Part shown: piece by piece, positions 60,101-64,000 of the stretch
How positions within the stretch are numbered: position 1 is the first letter of the stretch
Layout: each line of letters opens with the position of its first letter
Origin: Hydractinia symbiolongicarpus
Lineage: Eukaryota > Cnidaria > Hydrozoa > Anthoathecata > Hydractiniidae
Direction: 5' to 3'
Assembly (NCBI RefSeq): GCF_029227915.1
Contig: NC_079881.1
Location: 21,117,501-21,181,500, forward strand
DNA: 64,000 bases
Position numbers and translations under genes: made by a program
Notes under the pieces: generated by a model
What the model saw: only the letters and a program-made list of their open reading frames with translations
Told to the model about the DNA's origin: nothing
The model's database searches: none

Positions 60101-60110
60101 CCATATTTGG
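60101..60110 (+). promoter_or_regulatory. Second CArG box, in the putative actin 5' intron
   Basis: CCATATTTGG is also a perfect CC(A/T)6GG site. Its position inside the inferred first intron parallels the intronic CArG boxes of vertebrate cytoplasmic actins. Confidence 0.7.
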
Positions 60111-60246
60111 TCAAAAAATGCTACAACGCGTTCACCAGACAATTGCTTTAAAATCAGGGATGAGCTTCAACGATTCATTCAAGGTTAAGCTTTGAACAGA
60201 ACGTACACAAATCACTTAAGTTTATCTTCTAAACTAAATTTTTTGA

Positions 60247-61660
<1,414 letters not shown>

Positions 61661-61826
61661 ATTATCACGTTATTTTTTTACTAATTTATTTATTCTCTTA
61701 GGAATATCTTTCAAATTTGTCTACGTTCTGTGTAAATCGTATTGAATGTAAATACACATAAATGTTCTGTCAATTAGACTTATCTGTTCTGTCCACAACC
61801 GAACAAACCGAAACCGAAATTTTAAT

Positions 61827-61832
61827 AATAAA
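61827..61832 (+). terminator. Polyadenylation signal of the actin gene
   Basis: AATAAA 167 bases after the stop codon; a second occurs near 61859. Confidence 0.6.
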
Positions 61833-63129
61833 ATCAAGGATAAAACTACCCCAACAGAAATAAAATTTTAAATTATTTGCATCTCTTAGATGAATGGAAC
61901 TAATTATTCCTCATTCTTCTAAATCCACCCCGCCCCGAAAAGATTGCTGCTCTCAGGCCTGCAAGATGGTCAGTGCGAACCTTAATTCTACGGAATAGTA
62001 AATTACCCACAACTCTAACGCGCATTAAAAAATACGCTCGTGCGTTTTAAGGGGGCAACGGAAAGGCTGTTGGTTTTCGACTTTACTGACTAACACGAAA
62101 GTCAAGCTTGAGGCGGCGAAGAACAAATGTCTATTTTTCCAGCATGTATGTAAATTACAGACTCAAATAAAGATATATCTAGAATTTTTATCTTCTCCAG
62201 CCTCGGTCATGTTTTCATCCAGAATGAGTCTAGTTGAAATATTTCTTTGTATTATACGTTTCAGAAAAAATAGGTGCATTTGTGAGCATTTCAACCTGTT
62301 CGTAGCCCCTTAAATAACAACGTTTGGAAAATCATGAAGCCCTTAGTATATCAACTTCATTACCACGCCCTCTTAACTTTTTTTCATCAAGTAAAAAAAC
62401 AAGGAGACTCAACTTTAGTTTTTAAATGTTTTACCTCATTAAAATTTACTTCAGACAATTATTAATTCCCAACCTCTTTCCCAAAGCTCTGAAAGGATGC
62501 CGTTAGAATAATCTCGATCCCAGCACCTTTTGTCTCTTTAGCATATCGGACGGCGAGGCGTTTTTGTCAGACCTGTCAATAAGCGCAGCACCGATGAGAG
62601 GCAACAAATCCTGGGACGAGGCTGGGGAACATTATTATTAATTTCTAATTTTTTTTTCAATTTTTTGCTTAAAATATTATTGGTTGTTTCGTCAAGATGA
62701 CACTGCAAGGATATCTTATATCAACTTGTCAAGCAACGATATATGTAAAAAATGATGGCTTCAAGCCGTTGTAATATTTTTATAGGGTCGTATTTATAGG
62801 GTCGTATTTCTGTACTAGGAAGCAGTATTTTGGTCCCGCTTAACTTTGTTCTCGAGTACAAATTCGACTTTCATAGCTAGCGCATCTCATAAATAATCTC
62901 AAATTGTCGCTTCTAAAATATAATCTAAATGTGTAGTTTACGAAAAATATCTCCTAATACCGGCAATAATTAAGAAGTATAAAACGCAATTTCCCAACAA
63001 TAACATCATTGTTTTTCGTCATTTAAATATTTACAAAATTAAAAATGTATAAATTATAATGCAGAGTAAATACATGTATGCTCAAGCGCTGCCAGAAGGA
63101 TTGTGAATAATAACTTTAGAAAGTTTTTA
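61833..63129. other. Intergenic between actin and the convergent Kelch gene
   Basis: No gene is supported. It includes the repeat at 62468-62627 and a short tandem duplication (ATAGGGTCGTATTT) near 62783-62810. It should hold the Kelch gene 3' UTR. Confidence 0.45.
62468..62627. mobile_element. Small element with diverged inverted ends (CTGGGA-CGAGG type)
   Basis: The left end CCCAACCTCTTTCCCA is roughly complementary to the right end CTGGGACGAGGCTGGGG. The interior shares GTCAGACCTGTCAATAAGCG with the fragment at 59163-59232. It is probably a non-autonomous DNA element. Confidence 0.5.
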
Positions 63130-63407
63130 CTATTGTACATCATACATCAAAACAGCCACACCTGCTGCTGCACGTGCTGATCCCATGGGAACGGATTCTG
63201 TCCATTTGTCAGCTGTAGGATCATAATACTCAACAGTGTTCAAATACGATGGACCATCAATTCCACCAATCGCGTAGATGTATCCGCCGTACGTCACCAT
63301 ACGAAGTCCGTCACGACAAGTGTTCATGGGACTCACAGATCGCCACTCGTTCATGCGCGGATCGTACATATCTACTGCGTCCAATCGCTTTGTACCGTCA
63401 AATCCAC
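63130..63407 (-). CDS. Kelch-repeat protein, probably Kelch-like family, last exon
   Basis: The exon opens after a TTTACAG acceptor with GGFDGTKRLDAVDMYDPRMN. It holds one full kelch blade (EWRSVSPMNTCRDGLRMVTY to GGYIYAIGGIDG) and most of the next (YLNTVEYYDPTADKWTESVP), ending MGSARAAAGVAVLMYDVQ and a stop. The diglycine, Tyr and Trp of each blade are present. In KLHL proteins this propeller binds substrates for CUL3 ubiquitin ligases. The BTB and BACK domains would be in upstream exons beyond the right edge, so family membership is likely but the paralogue is not determinable. Confidence 0.85.
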
Positions 63408-64000
63408 CTGTAAAACGAATGTGCAAAATTATTCGTAGAAAAAAAATTTATAAAAAAATATTTGTCAACGGAGGAGAATTTCATCCCTTTTTCTCAAAAA
63501 ATATTTCTGATGAAGGTGTATAAAAAACTTTATTAGGAAAAATAAGATCCCGTGTGATATGCAACACCCGCGACCCCTACATTCAAACCCGATATCTAAA
63601 AAGCTTTTTTTTAATTGAGCAAATTTAGAATACCAAATACACTCCCCTTGCTCTCCCTCTGGAAAAAAGCGTTCTTTGAAATTACTCTGCACAATACGTG
63701 TTTATATAAATTTCCTTTTATAAAAGAAATCTGAGCTTTAAATAGCATATGCGATATTGTTTAACGACTTTGCTGTGGCGGCGAATTCCCGTGGATTCTT
63801 CTTGTTTTTATAATTCTTTTTTCTCTAACAACCGTCATCTCACGCGGAAGTTTCCACTTCACAAGCAAGAATATTCTAAGATGGCTTTTAAGAGGTTTTC
63901 AAAAGTCATTAGACATGAATTAAAACAGCGAATTTTCGCTTACTTGGTTTCTATTAATGACTATTAGAAAGTAATTACTTAAAAAATCGCATATATAAAA
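63408..64000. other. Intron of the Kelch gene
   Basis: AT-rich sequence upstream of the terminal exon. No second kelch exon or other coding signal is visible up to the window edge. Confidence 0.5.

Overview
The window is AT-rich eukaryotic DNA with intron-dense genes, GT-AG splicing, AATAAA signals and no operons. The best guess is an early-branching metazoan, probably a cnidarian and perhaps a hydrozoan. This rests on very high intron density in conserved genes, bilaterian-like protein sequences, and decayed mobile elements of types common in cnidarian genomes. The species cannot be named from the sequence alone.

Left part (1-12.8 kb): three genes on the minus strand, each rebuilt exon by exon. 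They are a partial VWA3A-like gene running off the left edge, a complete BFAR (RING-SAM-transmembrane apoptosis regulator), and a complete PDAP1 (heat- and acid-stable phosphoprotein).

Middle-left (13-23 kb): an accessory region full of broken mobile or multicopy genes. It holds a perfect 29-bp-arm hairpin, a frameshifted and spliced copy of an uncharacterised transposase-like family, a fragment joining a PCNA-binding (PIP-box) motif to a degenerate PHD-like finger, a HIRAN-like fragment, a decayed pogo/Tigger transposase with one terminal repeat still visible, and a LINE reverse-transcriptase fragment.

Middle (24-53.7 kb): a single-exon ESD (S-formylglutathione hydrolase) and a nine-exon CPSF4 lie on the plus strand. 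TBCD (tubulin cofactor D, about 50 exons) lies on the minus strand and converges tail to tail with CPSF4; their last exons may overlap antisense. TBCD intron 1 carries a 2.15-kb DNA transposon, probably hAT-like, with a BED-finger relic and a 53-bp tandem array.

Right (54-64 kb): a nested set of insertions. A LINE is split by a 1.54-kb element with minisatellite-type inverted ends, and that element contains a tRNA-derived SINE and a MITE. Further on are another copy of the MITE, a cytoplasmic actin gene with two perfect CArG boxes, and the 3' exon of a Kelch-repeat gene.

The intact genes are housekeeping or cytoskeletal (tubulin folding, actin, mRNA 3'-end processing, formaldehyde detoxification). 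No shared pathway or operon is implied. The least explained sequence lies in 13-23 kb and 50-59 kb.
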